Shown: piece after piece, positions 25,996-39,500 of the stretch
How positions within the stretch are numbered: the stretch's first letter is position 1
Layout of the letters: every line of letters starts with the position of its first letter
DNA from: Apus apus
Lineage: Eukaryota > Chordata > Aves > Apodiformes > Apodidae
Direction: 5' to 3'
Assembly: GCF_020740795.1 (NCBI RefSeq)
Contig: NC_067282.1
Location: forward strand, 151,142,858-151,206,857
Length of the DNA: 64,000 nucleotides
Program-made: the position numbers and the translations under genes
Notes under the pieces: generated by a model
What the model was told of the DNA's origin: nothing
Database searches by the model: none
Seen by the model: the letters and a program-made list of their open reading frames with translations, nothing else

Positions 25996-28040
25996 GTGAG
26001 AAGTGGGCGGAAGTTTGCAGATGGGGAACTGTGGGTGAGATGATGACAGACATTAGCCTGAAAACTGTAGCCTGGAGATGACGACTTCTTGGGAGGCAGC
26101 TAAAAACTCTGCTTGATTTTGTTGCGAAATGCACTTCTCTGGAGAGAAATTTCCTGGCCGGGATACTCCAGGCACTATAGGGAGTACATTAGTCACAGAG
26201 GAGAAATCCACTGGGTGAAGGTCTGAAATGGAGAGTTCCCCCTAGTTAATTTCCCTCCTCCTACCTTCCCCTCCTGCTCCATATTCAGCCAAATGAATGG
26301 CTGAATAAAATCTTGTGGGCATAAAGAGCAGCAAGGGACAAAATAAGCATGTCATTATAAGACACAAACAGTGAAAAACAAATGTAAAATGCATAGAAAT
26401 TGAATTGTAACTAAGGAAATTTCAAAGATTTTCTTTTTCCTAGAATTTCCAGCCCAATGCCTTTGGTTTGATATTCCAGTAAAAGGACAGTCCTAATTTT
26501 ACCCTTTTTCTTTAGTCCATGGGTAATCAAATGAATTAAAGAGGAAAAAGAGAAAATTGTGGGCTGTTTTTATACATTCTCGTTGTCAAGCAGTATCTGT
26601 AGTGAACTAGGATGTATTCTCTAACTGTGAAACTGACAGCAAAGATAAATTCAGCCAGGGCTCACAACAAACCTACTTTCTGGATTTGCTATCTACCCTT
26701 CTAGCTAGCCAGTGAAACATGATGTTTGTATCTGACCAGACTAGTGTCTACATTCAGTGAGATCCCTAGGGCCCATTTCTGTGATGTGGGTGTAAGCTTT
26801 TGTCCTGAAAGCTCTCTTAGCATGTTCCACATGAATGTCATTCAACAGGCAATGATGTGTGTTATTTTGTATTTGTGAAATGAATTTTAAGTCAGGAAAT
26901 GTCAAAAAGAAATGCCAGGGGATCTGTGTCATTTATATATTTCTTTTTTTCCATGGTCTGTTTCTCTTGAGCATATGAAATGGTAGCAGAGCACTGCACA
27001 TCAGGAATCCTGGCTTAGGCGTTCAGGATTGAGTAGCTCTGAGTTCAGTTCAGGTGTTGATTCTTGTATTGTATAACCAAAAGGCCAAGGCTGAGTGGAC
27101 ACTAGCTCTCCATTCTTCCTGGTGTCAGAACAGGCCCTGTTTTACACAGAGATACACACAAAGGGAAGCAAAAAGATAAGCAATGCAGCAGAGCTGAGAC
27201 AGTAACATGTTTACAAAAGAGGGTACAAATGGGCAATAATTTGCAAGTACAGTGCAATGTAGGAACACACAATTGGATATGACTGAAGTAACATTGTAGC
27301 CAAAAATATTTTCCATAGCACAAGACAGAGGAGTGGGGAGCTGAATTAGAATAATTGCAACTAAAATGTAGCTCAATTAACAGATTCAAAAGGATCAAAC
27401 AAAAAGTACGTGGAAGACATGGCAAATCAACCTATTGATTTATGAAAATTATCTCTTCTGACACAGGTTGCAACCAACAAACTTTTACATATCCTTTTTT
27501 TTAATTGCAGGGGATGTGTTCATCCTGGTATTCAGTTTGGACAACAGAGAATCCTTTGATGAGGTCAAGAGGCTCCAGAAACAGATCCTTGAGGTCAAAT
27601 CCTGCCTGAAGAACAAGACCAAGGAATCAGCCGACCTCCCCATGGTGATCTGTGGCAACAAAAATGACCACAGTGAAATCTCCCGCAAGGTACGCTCAGA
27701 TGAAGGTGAGAACCTTGTCTCCAGTGATGAAAACTGTGCTTACTTTGAAGTTTCTGCCAAGAAGAACACCAATGTGGATGAGATGTTCTATGTCCTCTTC
27801 AGCATGGCTAAGCTACCTCATGAGATGAGCCCTGCCCTCCACAGGAAAATCTCCATCCAGTACGGTGACACCTTCCAACAGAAATCCTTCCGGATGCGCC
27901 GAGTCAAGGACATGGACGCCTATGGCATGATCTCTCCCTTCGCTCGCCGGCCAAGCGTTAACAGTGACCTGAAGTATATCAAATCAAAAGTTCTCAGGGA
28001 AGGTCAGTCAAGGGAGAGGGAGAAGTGCACGATCCAGTGA
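25725..28040 (+). CDS. RASD2: RASD2 (Rhes), Ras-family GTPase, two coding exons
   Basis: Joining 25725-25995 and 27511-28040 gives 801 nt, 266 residues plus stop, the usual length of Rhes. It is a membrane-anchored small GTPase of the Dexras/Rhes group; in mammals it is striatum-enriched and linked to G-protein and dopamine signalling and to SUMOylation. Visible motifs are the P-loop GASKVGKS at 26-33, the effector segment YTPTIEDF at 48-55, DTSGN at 73-77 (in place of Ras DTAGQ, typical of this subfamily), NKND at 140-143 and SAK at 172-174. A long basic C-terminal extension follows residue 190 and ends in the CaaX box CTIQ at 263-266, predicting farnesylation of Cys263. The opening MMKT and the C-terminal extension separate it from RASD1. 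The start is the first of two adjacent ATGs just after the acceptor. I see no frameshift or premature stop. MB lies downstream on the opposite strand. Confidence 0.98.
25996..27510 (+). other. RASD2: RASD2 intron between coding exons (phase 1)
   Basis: A GT...AG intron of 1515 bp that splits Gly91 after its first base. The acceptor tract is 'cttttttttaattgcag'. The intron contains no recognised gene or repeat. Confidence 0.95.
27511..28040 (+). other. RASD2: RASD2 last coding exon
   Basis: It encodes residues 91-266, from GDVFILVFSLDN through the NKND and SAK nucleotide-binding motifs to the basic tail and CTIQ, with stop TGA at 28038-28040. Residues about 144-163 form the part that looks most variable between species. 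The rest is highly conserved by family knowledge. Confidence 0.96.
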
Positions 28041-28192
28041 AGGGGCTTGCACTACTGCCTGAAGTCATCATCTACATGCAGTGCCTTAAAGAAAAATGGT
28101 CTGTGGAAGTGCAGAATGGGCTCCAGGGTTCATTGAGAAACCCCAACATGGAGGATGGATAACCCTTACTGCAGATTCTGCTGAGTCACACA

Positions 28193-28200
28193 TGTAAATA
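28193..28200 (+). promoter_or_regulatory. Pumilio-type element in RASD2 3'UTR
   Basis: The sequence tgtaaata fits the PUF-protein consensus UGUANAUA. It lies 153 bases after the stop and before the first candidate poly(A) signal, so every isoform would carry it. An 8-mer occurs by chance fairly often, so the site is only a candidate. Confidence 0.4.
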
Positions 28201-29699
28201 ACATCATCCTTGTCAATGACTGGGAAAAAAAAACACATATGCCTGAGATATGAGTGCATTTCTCTGTCTTTGTAATGTAGATCCTCTTCATTCTCCTTTT
28301 CATTTAAAGAATACAGACCTGAGAAGGAAATAAACTTCCACCTCATCCTTACAAAGGAAGTAGGTCGAAAATGCACAGAAGGCACTGACAGCTACTCAGC
28401 ATGCAGCTCTTGCTAGAAGAAGAGGTTATGTGGAGGCGAGTGTGTATCTATCTCTGTGTGTATGTGTGCCTGCATGTGTGTGGACCACTTCTTTAAAAAC
28501 TGGGTCTTGCATTTCAAAGGGCAACAGTCTTACTGAGGTTTCCCAGATTGGGAGTGAACTCTATATGGATGCATGACTCTAACTCACTTCTGAGGGGACC
28601 TGCATTAAGAAGATCTTGATTATCATTTGACATCAACATGAATGTTATTTTGTAAAATAGATTTTATTTGTTTGTTGAGGTTTTTTTTTATTGTATGGGG
28701 TTGGGCTCTTAGGAGAATCAGAGAGCAAGTGCATTTGGTATCAAGACAGTGTCTACTTTCTAGCAGTGAAAGGTGTTTTCATCTGTAAAACTATGTAATA
28801 TGTAATTGACTGAAAGTGAAATTGTTCTGCAAAAAGCCAATATATCTGACTGCTCTGCAAGCCTGGTGTGATATTGTTCTCAAGCAGCCAAACTGACTCT
28901 GAATACCAGAGTACAAATGCCACCCCTTGCCTTGTTGACTACCCAAAAATTAAGAACTGAACAATTGTAGGTCCAGCTCCATCACAATTCTTCTGTTGAC
29001 ATGCATCTAGTAATCTTGTGCATGGTTTTCCCTGTTGTCTAATGGAGGTTGTCTTGATGGAAACCTTTGCACTGCAAAAGTCCTTCAGAACAGAAGCCTT
29101 GTGCTGCCTGTCCAAACAGGGCTGAACTGGCTGGCAAATAAACTTGGGGCCATCAATTCACTTCTTCTCTTTCCCAGCCCAGTCCAGGCTTCTTTGTCTT
29201 CAGCTTTCTCCCTGTTCTGCTTTTGGCTTTGTTGTTCAATGTGGGCCTGTATGCCCTCAAAGCCAAATATATTATCTCAGATGTGAGCTTGCCACTCTGC
29301 ACTGACTGGAATGAGATGTGTGCACACATAACTGTGGGCAAAGCATGGCCCAAAGACTGTACACAACAGCAGAGTATATACGTTATATATACCTCAAAAC
29401 AACCTTCAGATATCTTGTCCGTCCCTTACCCTCAAACTCTGTTCTGGGCTGCATCTGCCTTGCTGTGTCCTGGACAGAGCTGTGAGCCAGTTCATGCTAT
29501 AATTTGACAGGAAACCAAGAATGATGGTTGTAACAATTAGCCTCTGGGACTCAAAATCCCATATTCATTTAGCAGCTCCATCCTCCATTGGTACTGTATA
29601 TCGACTGGTAAAATACACTGTTCTTTTATTCCTGTTGTCAGGGCAGCACCTTTCAGATCATGCCCTCCTCCCCATCTATAAAAATGTACATGGTTTATG

Positions 29700-29705
29700 A
29701 TTAAA
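29700..29705 (+). terminator. RASD2: Candidate distal poly(A) signal of RASD2
   Basis: ATTAAA, the commonest variant hexamer, is followed by 'cttgttttatttatt' and then 'ctatgtcctggtcctttttt', a plausible downstream GU/U-rich element. The position gives a 3'UTR of normal length for this gene. Confidence 0.55.
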
Positions 29706-29725
29706 CTTGTTTTATTTATTACCTA

Positions 29726-32700
29726 TGTCCTGGTCCTTTTTTACTTTCTCCAAGAATAATGAGGAAGGTGCTATTTTTTCTTGTGCAGCTGCAGCTAGGA
29801 AAGTGAGTTGTGGGCTGAGAGCCCTGATGAGATCTCCAGTAAGTTCTGGGAGAGCCTTGAATGTCCTCCACACAGCAGGGGCTACATAGTTGTCTGCTTG
29901 GAACAGAACTTTGTCTATACCTACAGATTCCTGTCTATCAGAGTATCAACTTATATGTACAGCTATCCTCACAAGCAGAAGCAGACCATTACTTTTCCCC
30001 ATGCTACCTCCAACATGAGAGGGTAACCACTCTCTCCTTCATGTACACAGCTGGCGTGCTCATCCCTGGTACAATGTAATGTAGCCTCCTCACTGTTGCT
30101 TTCAGCAGTCACTCCACCTCACCATCTGTACCTCTCAACTATATGAGCCTTGGTCCACCTGAGCACATGCCTACCTCCCTGCAGACCCTACCCCCCAGTG
30201 ATCAAGCTCTGGAACTCAAGTGCCACAGGGATATGGTGGGGTTGGAAACAAAGCAAGAGGGGAATGTGCCCTGGCCATTAAGTGGATTAATGGGCACCAG
30301 GAAGCTGGAGAAGAACTCCTTGCACTGTAGCCTTTGTGCTTCTTCACTGAGCCCGTGTCCACTCTCCCTTGCCTGCTGGGTAAAACCGAATTTTTAAATA
30401 GTGACCACAATCATCAATCTCTGTCTCTGTCTTACAACACCAGCCTTCCAATTATGTGCCCTACCGTCTTTACCTCTCCACATAGACACCAGCTTTCCTC
30501 ATCCTTCCATGTCCTCCCAATCTGGTCTTTTCCACCATGGATATGTAGCCATAGGGCATGGAAAAACAACGCTGCAGTGATAGCAAGGGCAAAAGAGCAG
30601 GGGAAGCTGATGACCAAGGAGCACATGCTCACAGAGATATGTTGGATACCAAGGGAAGGCCAGTGAGCCCCAGCTACACAGTCCAGCTTGGCCTTGCAAT
30701 GCTCAGAGTTAGAATTGTCTGGCTGAGTGACAATGAAACATCATTACAGTCATCCACAGAAACAAATGGAAACAAGTAGGTAATCTTATTAAAGTAAGCC
30801 TAGTGTTTTATTTGCATTTTGTTACTGATGTTAATTGCTTTTGAAGTTAGATTATCATTCTCCTAAGGCCTTTTTTTTTTTTTCCTTTTATTATATCGTT
30901 ACAGTCATTCTATTAATAGTCATATATTATTTGGGCTCTTGAAGTGCTTACAGCCACTAAAACAGAACATGTGTCTCAGTTGTTTATTCACAGTTAGCAG
31001 CCATTATGTTCTGTGAAAAGGGCTGGGACTGGAAATCAGACAGCAAGGCTATCTGTGCACTCAGGAGGCATAAGGTAAGGCAGGAAGAGGAAAAATGGGA
31101 ATTATTTCTTCCCTGCCAGCCACTAAACATGTCTGGCTGTAAGAGCAGGAAAGGGCTTCATATGGAATTCTATTATGTGTGTGCAGAAAAAGCAAGACCC
31201 TAGAAGGAGCAAAGAGCAGACCTACAGCTATGCTTCAGGGGCAATAGAAACAACTCTTTTTCTCCCCCTTGAGATTCAGGGGACCTGCACAGAACTTACT
31301 GTGACCAAGGAAGTCATGAAAATACACTGGACTAAGGGCAAGTCTGGAGAAAAGGATCAGTCCAACAAGGATGCTGCAAGCAGGTGTACCCTTACTGGGT
31401 CTCACTTAGAGTAATTAAGTTGTTTTCTTCCAACAGCTACCTTGTCCTACATTGCAGTATATAAGACCTAGCACTAGTGATACAAATCCTCGCTGATGCT
31501 ATTTGTGTACATACTTCCAGGACAACCAGCAGGGACATATACCTGACTTAGAATCAGTCACAGCCCTGGAACACGACAGGGCTGAGATTTATTTTGTACT
31601 TGGTTCTACACAGCAAGAAAGTCCTTGTCCTGAAGAAATTATAAGTCAACACATTATAGGAGCTACTATAAATAATGACAAAAATCTAATTATGACAGAG
31701 AGTCGGTACAAATCAGGAAGGAAACAGTGGTCATGGTGAATTAAGGAAAAAATAAATTGAGGGTGGGAAGGGCAGAGAAAAAGCCTGTTTTGACATCCAG
31801 AGAACTAAATTAGGCTTCTGTTCTGAAGGATCCCCAGGGGGACTGCTCCCACCAGGCCAGTGTGATGCTAGAGAGAGGCTTTCATGGTGCAGCCTCACAA
31901 AGAGCATTGTCTCCTTGAGACCCCAGGGTGCAACAGGTCTGATTGTATGGGAGGCCAAAGGGCTTGTTATTATGACAAAGGCAAATAGGAAATGGTGGGA
32001 TAATTTTTAAAAGGGCAGCAGAAAAGATCTTCAGAAAGGGGCTCACAAAGGTAGGAGGTTGCGTGGGTGAAGAAAAGGTAGGCTAGAGTGTATACTATAA
32101 AACTTACCTTTCACCCTTATCTCATCTTTATCTACACACAAGTCAAAGAGATTTTAACTTTTTTGTCCTTCCTCAAATGATAACTGCCACTTACTGCTGT
32201 GTAGGGTCCACCCTCCCCCCACCTCATCACACCTTTTGCTGAGTTACCCACCTGTCATGCACCAGATTGTGGGATGCCTTTCTAGCCCTGTCCCAGAGCC
32301 TTGGTTAGGACAGAAGTTTACAGGCAGAGATATTTTTGAAGTAAGTGTTGATTATTTGACTTGATTTGAAAACACTACTACTTTTAGGAGTTTTATTAGC
32401 ATTATTGTTTCTGTAAAAATACATTATGTTAGGCTCAGATTGAAGGGTCTCCCTGGAAAAACATATAAAACGTGATATAATGTACATTTTCCCCACTGGT
32501 TTCTATAGCAACAGCCTTTTCTCTGCACTAGGAAAAAGGAGAGAATTTGCAGGGGGGAGATGAGTAGCAGTGTCTCTGCCCTAGATCTTTCAGCTTTGAG
32601 TCATCATGGGAAGCTCTCCTCCCTTCAATTTCTGTTATGTGAAGAAACAAAGACCACCAGTCATACCCACCTTATAGACCATTCAGTATGCCTGGTAAGG

Positions 32701-34162
32701 CTGTGGGATGGATATCCTACCACGGATAAGAAAGTAATTTCCATGATGTGATTGTAAACTGGGGCATTGCTCCTGGTGCAGTACCTGACACAGGGAATAC
32801 ACATTGGAAACTGCTACAAGCCAAATTTCTCTCCTCATGTTTGGTTAGAGCTAGCTTTGAGCCTTGCCCAGCTTCTCCCCTATCTCTTTACAGGCTGCCA
32901 GCTGGCACAGTCAGAGCCTGAGACTTCCCATAAAAACATTTCCTTTTGCTCTCATGACAACATCAGCCAAAGACCTTTCCTTGCCCCTACCGTCACTGGC
33001 CATCCATAGCATATAAAATGACCCAGAATCCCAGGCATCACATTCCTAGAAAGTTATTGACAATTTGGAAGGAGGCCAAGGACTAGAAAGAAAAAAAAAA
33101 AACATTTTATAAGCCTAGAGGGATTGACTTGATTGAGCCTTAAGAAAAGTCTGAAAGGGATAATTCTGTGCCATGTACATAAACAGTCTGAGAGGGGTTT
33201 GCTGAAAATCCCAAGATGTGCTTGAAAGGTAGAGATGACAACTGAGACAGCACTTTATTTAGAGCTGGGCAGTGGGATGTCTCGGTGGGAAAAAGAGTAC
33301 TAAGCAGGATGTCTTAGGCAAAAGAGTTGGGCAGACTTTAAGGCAGTGGAATCTACCCGAAAATTTTCTAAGAGATGCCAAGAAAGTTCCATTAGGAAAA
33401 CACTGGGAAAAATGTTGAAATCTACAAACAGGGGCAACTTGGTGTTGGCAGAGGGCTTGACTGGCTGGGATTTTGACTCCCCACATTTGTTTCTGTGATG
33501 GAGTCTGATCCCAAGTCTGCTTCAAAGACACTTCCTCAGACTGTCTGTCCTCACTTCATTCTCCCAGCCCCCCAAGTGGAGGACTGGTAGGTCACTGGTC
33601 CCCTCCAGCCAGACCACTAACAATAGAGACAGGACTTCTTATGTCAGAGTCTGCTTTTTAGACTGTTTCCACCAAGATCCCTGGTCTTATTGCAGCAAAC
33701 AGCTCCTGTGGTGAATTGTCCATGAACAGCTTCTTGCGTATTTGTTTATTGTTCAGAAGTATTTGATGAATGATTCATGCAAATGTGTCCTGTGCTTTGG
33801 CTGGGATGGATGACTATGATTAGTTCAGATTAAACATGAAGACAAGGAGTGATGAGGTCACTGTATTTCAGGACATACTATAGCAAAGTAAAAGAATATA
33901 AATTAAAAAAAAAAAAAAACAAACCTTGATTTTGTGTCCTCACATCACTCTGTCCTAGGGGGAAGAAAATTGCCTCTCTCCAACTCATTCCTTCCCTCCA
34001 GGCTCTTGAAGAAGGGATTTCATTTATACTGTATTTATTGAAGAGTGTCCTCTCACAAGCATTTGGCTTCCAGCAATTAATGTAGAAAAACAACCATGAG
34101 AGCACTGAATATTTTAGATTGGCTTTAGCAATATGTCTTCAGTTCATATTTTAAAGTTAACA
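29726..34162. other. Non-coding interval, nothing recognised
   Basis: The start of the RASD2-MB intergenic region. Open frames up to 110 codons overlap on both strands and match nothing I know. There are a poly-T run near 30870 and short A-runs. Confidence 0.5.
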
Positions 34163-34166
34163 AAAA

Positions 34167-34205
<39 letters not shown>

Positions 34206-34207
34206 AT
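34163..34207 (+). repeat. (AAAT)n microsatellite
   Basis: About eleven uninterrupted copies of a tetranucleotide aaat/aata. Its length is likely to vary between individuals. Confidence 0.97.
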
Positions 34208-36430
34208 TTTAAAAAAAGGGAAAAAGCAAAATAGCCTCCACAGTCATGGTGATGAAGCGAGTGGGTGAGGAAGAAATTTCTGGCTCCAAGAAACAATTCC
34301 TTCACACACTGTGACCTTAACTGGAAAACTCTACAATCCTATTAAACTGGGACTTATCTTTTTGTGTTAGAGTGGGAACCAAAGCAACAGAGAAACATAC
34401 AAAACACTCTTCCAGCAGTGGAGCTCGATCTTTTATTTCAGACCTCACTAAGACCAGTGCTGTGACAGATCCCACCCATCTTTGCAAAACTCCCTGAAGC
34501 AACAGAGTTAAAGTAAGTTAAAGCTGCTAAAATAACTGGGTGTCAGGTACCACAGGTTTCTGTCTCACTCTTCAGGTCAGAGATCTAACAGCCCATAGGT
34601 AGGGCCCCACCAGGTTCCAGACTCTTTACATCAATCAGCAACTTGGTTTCCCACCCCTGAGAGAGGGCCAATAGCAGTCATGGGAGAGATGAGAGAGGAT
34701 AAACACATCCTAGATTGCGAGGCACTTGGGTATTGCAGTGATGGATAAACACGTTAAAAGGTGAAGAGGCAGATCGGAAACAAATATCACCTCAATCAGG
34801 AGCTGAGCTGCTGCAGCGCCAGCTACACAGGAGAGCAATTACATTTTGCATAATCTCTGATTTCTGCACTACCTACAGTCTTCTCCTTCTCAGCATCCGC
34901 TGAGCTGGCAAGTCCCAGGAGCCTCAGGATTAAAATTATACAGTGGCTCTTCAATCACCACGTACCTGTGTGCTAAACTGTAGTGTGCTGCAGAAAGGTT
35001 TTCACTCAGGGACCCTTGGGTGGACTCATAGCATAACCTCTGCTTTCCCCCTCTCTCTGCTGGAAAAATGAGTGCCTCAGGAAAACACAGCCTTATTAAA
35101 CACAACCTGGGAGGTTAGAGGACAGCATAGGGAAGATTAGTGGCATTGCTTTTGGCTAGTCCAGGGCAGAATGTTTCATCTTTTCTGTCACAAAACAGTT
35201 TGTTCCTTGCTGGATGGCTCATTGCCAAGGTTATAAATACAAATTTCTAAAAAGAAATAAAATAAAAAGGGAAAACAAACACAGAGCAATGGCTGGTTCT
35301 GCAAATTGACAGGAGACTTGCCTGAGGCAAGGGAGAAGAGGTGACAGGGATGAACAGCTCTCTCGTGGAGCCTTATTAGAGAGCAGACCGGAGCACTTCT
35401 CACATATTCTTTATGAGATGCTGCCATCTGGGAGAAATCCAGATTGGCAATTATCAGAGAGAACAATTCCAGCTGGCCACAACACTGCCAAAACAGAAAT
35501 TATCCCCTTACACAATGGCACTGACTCAGACTGCTTGTAACTTCTGTGGAGTTTGGGGCAGTTACACAAGATCTGTCATTAGTCATGGTGGTATTTATTT
35601 GTATTATGGAGCCCACTCACAGACCAGGACCCAATTATACCAGACAATATACAAATGCACAACAAATACAAAGTGCACACAAAGGCCAGGGCAGAATCCT
35701 AGTAATTAACTACATCTGCCATATCCACCCTGTGCCTCACAACATCTGTCTTACCCTAAGATGGCTACCTACCTGTTTCCTACCAGTGTCCTATCTGTAG
35801 CCTAAAGTGAGAAGAAGCTGCTGTGCGCAGTATTAATCCGCCACTTGCCTGATTAACATCTAAGAGCTAATTATTTCTGCAGAGACATTGTACATACTGC
35901 ATTGTGGTAGTAGCAGCACTGAGACCTAGTATAATTTAGTGTTGTTCTTCCTTCAGCTGGACTTACTGAAACAGAGAAAGCAGACACAAGGGTTATTACT
36001 TTCCCAAAATGTTCACAGGATGGGTTAATTCTTTATTATTCTTGCATTGGTTCCTTGCATTGGTTCCTATTCCACAGGTCCACTATTCTTGCAGTGGTTC
36101 CAGGCAGTCTTGCCAAGGAGAGCTCTCTCAGGTAGGCAGAGCATCTTTGTGCTATGGTTGTGCAAGCCCCAGGAAAGCCATGGCTCATGGTAGTTCAGAC
36201 CTAATCCCAAACTGCGTTCTGTGACAGGCAGCAGAGCTGCCTTACAGATGGCTGTCCTGGAACCTCAGTCTGGGCAGGGCGAGCAAGTGAGGCAGCCATG
36301 CTGGCATTGCCAACTCAGGGCAAAGGCCTTCTGAGTGCCCTGTTCTTTAGTGACCAGGTGATGCCTCAAGGGATTTCTGCTCCTCTCCTGCTTGTCAGAC
36401 ACACCTGGACCTCCCATAGCTCTCAGGGAA
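34208..36430. other. Non-coding interval, nothing recognised
   Basis: No supported exon or repeat apart from a short duplication of 'cttgcattggttc' near 36041-36067. Confidence 0.5.
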
Positions 36431-36431
36431 A

Positions 36432-36545
36432 AGAATCACAGAATGTTAGCAGTTGGAAGGGACATCGGAAGATCATCAGGTCCAAAACCCCTGCTAGAGC
36501 AGGATCAAAACTAGGGCAGATCACTCAAAAAGGTCATACACTGCT
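36432..36545 (-). mobile_element. Old CR1 3' fragment
   Basis: Read on the - strand this is a degraded CR1 3' end. On the + strand it begins 'agaatcacagaatg', continues 'gttggaagggacat' and 'agatcatcaggtcc', then 'cctgctagagcaggatc', which is the CR1 subfamily form with a gctagagcagg block. It is more diverged than the copies at 45-50 kb. The right boundary is uncertain. Confidence 0.8.
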
Positions 36546-39500
36546 AGGCACAGGGTGTCTATCCACCTCTGAAATACAAATTGATGGAAGAGAAGACATT
36601 TTTAGCCTCTCAAGGTATTTGAAGTTGAAAGCAGTGAAAAGGGATGGAGAGGATTGAGATTCTCCTCAGTGGTCCCTTTGTACTGCTACAACACTGTCAT
36701 TTGCCCTTATCTCCCAGAGAGGAATACCTCTGGCACAGGCTTTAGGAAAACAGTCACAGTATCATAAAACTTTGTTTCCTCCCTCCATAGCATGACTGTT
36801 GGAGAAAGGCCTTTCCTCAGATGGTAAAATGGATGGTAAAATCCTAGATGATACAGAGCCCAACTGATGGAGAGCACCCCAGGAGCAGGAGGACACTTTA
36901 GTATGCTAGACAGCGAGCAGATGCATAACACCTTTGGTGGGAGACCCTTAGGGATGTTTTCTATCCTTTCTTCTTGGACTTGAGACATCTACCCCGATGC
37001 ATTTTCTCTCATCAGACAAGAATTCTGCTGAAGAGGAACATGTCTGAAAGCACCTCATTAATTAATGAGCCTTGAGTTTAGCTGATTTTCCATGAGACTT
37101 CAGATTCTGAATTGACTTTTGAAAACGAGATTAGTTTAGGCTCACTTAAGCACCTTCTCAACTTGGTTGCCTGAAGAGGGAATATTTAAGGACTGAGATT
37201 TATCAGGAGGAAACATTGTTCTGAACCAAATTTTCACTGAAAGAGAGAACTGAAAAGATAATTGATTTTGCATGAGAGGTGCTTGAGTAGTGAAGCTTTT
37301 CGTAGTAAAACAAGAACTGTCTGAGAATCCCTTCTGCTTTCCCACTTGTTTACATTAGCAAAAAAGAGAAGCTTGCTGTTTCCTGAAAAAAACTGAGAAA
37401 AGGAATGTATTCCAGAGTGAAATGTTGTTTTTTAATTTTATTTTTTTTTAATTATATCTTTTTGTCAACCAGGAATTAAATCAAAAGAAATGCAGGAGGC
37501 CCCAAAATAGTCTGTCATCTGTGCCTTCACTTGGATTTGACTGGGTCTATGTTCCCTACTTCTATATTTTCACTCATTGGCTAAAGGAGAGTCCAAGGCA
37601 ATAACAGATTTTTTTTCTATTATTTTTAGTCAGTTTTATTATTTTGATCAGTTTGCTTTTGTGTAGAGGCACGTGAGGTGCTCCAAGACTTCAAGGCAGT
37701 AAGAAGCACAGCATTAGCAAGTGAGTGAGAAAATTACCTCTAAAGTAGCTCTGTGTCTTGTGTCAGCAGCCACTGTCCTTCTCTAGTATGGTCCTGTTCT
37801 CTTGTGCTCCCCTCCAACTTTTTAAAAAAAGTCCAAACGGGGGAAGATAGTAACTGCTATTTTTAGCTCTCCTAAACTTCAGGTGAAATCTTTGTCCTTT
37901 TTGTGCTTAGCCAGAATCAAAAGGAAACCAAATGGCTCTGTTGAGCTGTGTTTATGTTCCAAATTTGCAGGTCAGCTGTTGAGCTTTGATTATCCTCACT
38001 GCCTGCATTTTGGGGCATACTGCTTGGTGGTTTTTAGCCCATGACATTGCATGAGTGCTCAAGTCTGCTACCAGAGTCTCCCCAGATGTAGTTTCCAGAA
38101 CCTATTCCCTTCTGACACTTCCAGCGACACATCTGAGGAGACAAGGGCTTTTTGCACATGTGGCACAGTGACTCTTCTCTGCAACATGTTGCATCCCATC
38201 TAGCAAAGAAATCAGATGTCATTTAAAGTCATGACAATACAAAGAGTGACAAATCACTGCCAGAACCTAAGCTCTTCCCATGCTTTGTCCTTCTTCACCC
38301 AAGTAAGTATTGGTGCCAGGCAAAGCATTAGAAACTGTACAGAAAAGAGTAAGCCTAGATTACAGGAGTCTCTGAATTTCCCTCCTGCAGTGCTCATCCT
38401 ATCCGTGTTCCTTATCAGGCATGTGCCAGTCACCAACACTCTTTTGGTCTGCAGAGAAAAGAAACCTGGGTGAATGCCCTATAAGAGACTTGCGATACAC
38501 TCCAACAGATGCGTGGTGTGCTCCAGCAAGTCCACTGTGGGCACAGCCAAAGACCATCCCAGAAATAAGCGTTCAGCCAGCCAAAATCACTTTAACTTCA
38601 GAAAGAAGAAGTCAAAAAGAGAGCACGATGGAAGCTTTGGAGTGCTAAGCAAGGCCAGTTATGCAAGGCTTGTTGAGTAAACCTTGCCACCTTCAAACAG
38701 CTTGATTGTGGGCTTCTTACAGAAAGGCACAGCTGAGCCCACAGCTCGGGGTCAGTAGCCTCAGAGGACCTAAGTATGTTGGCACCACACGTAACAAGCT
38801 AGCTGGGTAACTTTAGGGACGCACCGATCTTTGACACCATGCCAGCAAGTCTGCAACCTCACAAAGGTCTGACGCATGATAACTCGTCCAACAGTTGTCT
38901 GCTGTGACAGTGAACATCAAAGTGTCCCATGTCTTGACTCCAGCTGAATATCGGCATTTAGCCAGAAACTGCTCTGTGATGGAATGTACTGCCTGCCTGT
39001 CTGCCAGGAGGGGCAGAGGGAGAGCAGCTGAGTGATTTCAAAAAAGGTCAGGCCAAGAGGTGGCAAGAGGCACATCAGCCTTCAGGTTCCTCCAAAACTG
39101 CTAGAGTCAATTTACTTTCTGGAGCCTGGAAGGGGCAGAGAAGAGAACGCACAAAGAAATGTTGCAGGAACCAGGAAGAATGAAGCAGACAGAGCTGTTA
39201 CTGGGTGAAGTCTGTCTTGGGGACAGGAAATATTTCTTTGGTATACTTTTACAAGCTTCATTTTCTGCCTCTGCTCCAGAGGCCAGAGACAAGAAGCCTG
39301 ACTATTTTTAAAGATAAGTTTGACGCATTATGAGGGAGCCTGTGTGACATGATAGGCTGTTGCAGTCAGGAAATGGACACCCTGACCCAGGAGAGACATT
39401 CCAGTGCTGTGCTCGGGTGCTCAGACTCCGGCTGTCTGCAGGCTTCACTCACTTTCTCAGGAGGAGACAGGAAAAGAAAAGAAAGGCCATTAGTTTCAAA

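Larger units (their letters stand above)
28041..29725 (+). other. RASD2: RASD2 3' untranslated region
   Basis: Following the stop, about 1.7 kb contains no other gene and ends shortly after ATTAAA at 29700-29705, with a T- and GT-bearing stretch downstream. Two canonical AATAAA hexamers lie earlier, at 28329-28334 and 29137-29142, so shorter transcripts are possible. A Pumilio-type element, tgtaaata, is at 28193-28200. A TG-rich tract occupies roughly 28440-28480. The 3' end is inferred from the signals only. Confidence 0.65.

Noticed and set aside
25996-26081. Read-through of the RASD2 exon past the donor
   Set aside because: Residues after ILTG have no GTPase character, and the GTGAG donor splices exactly in phase to the next exon at 27511.
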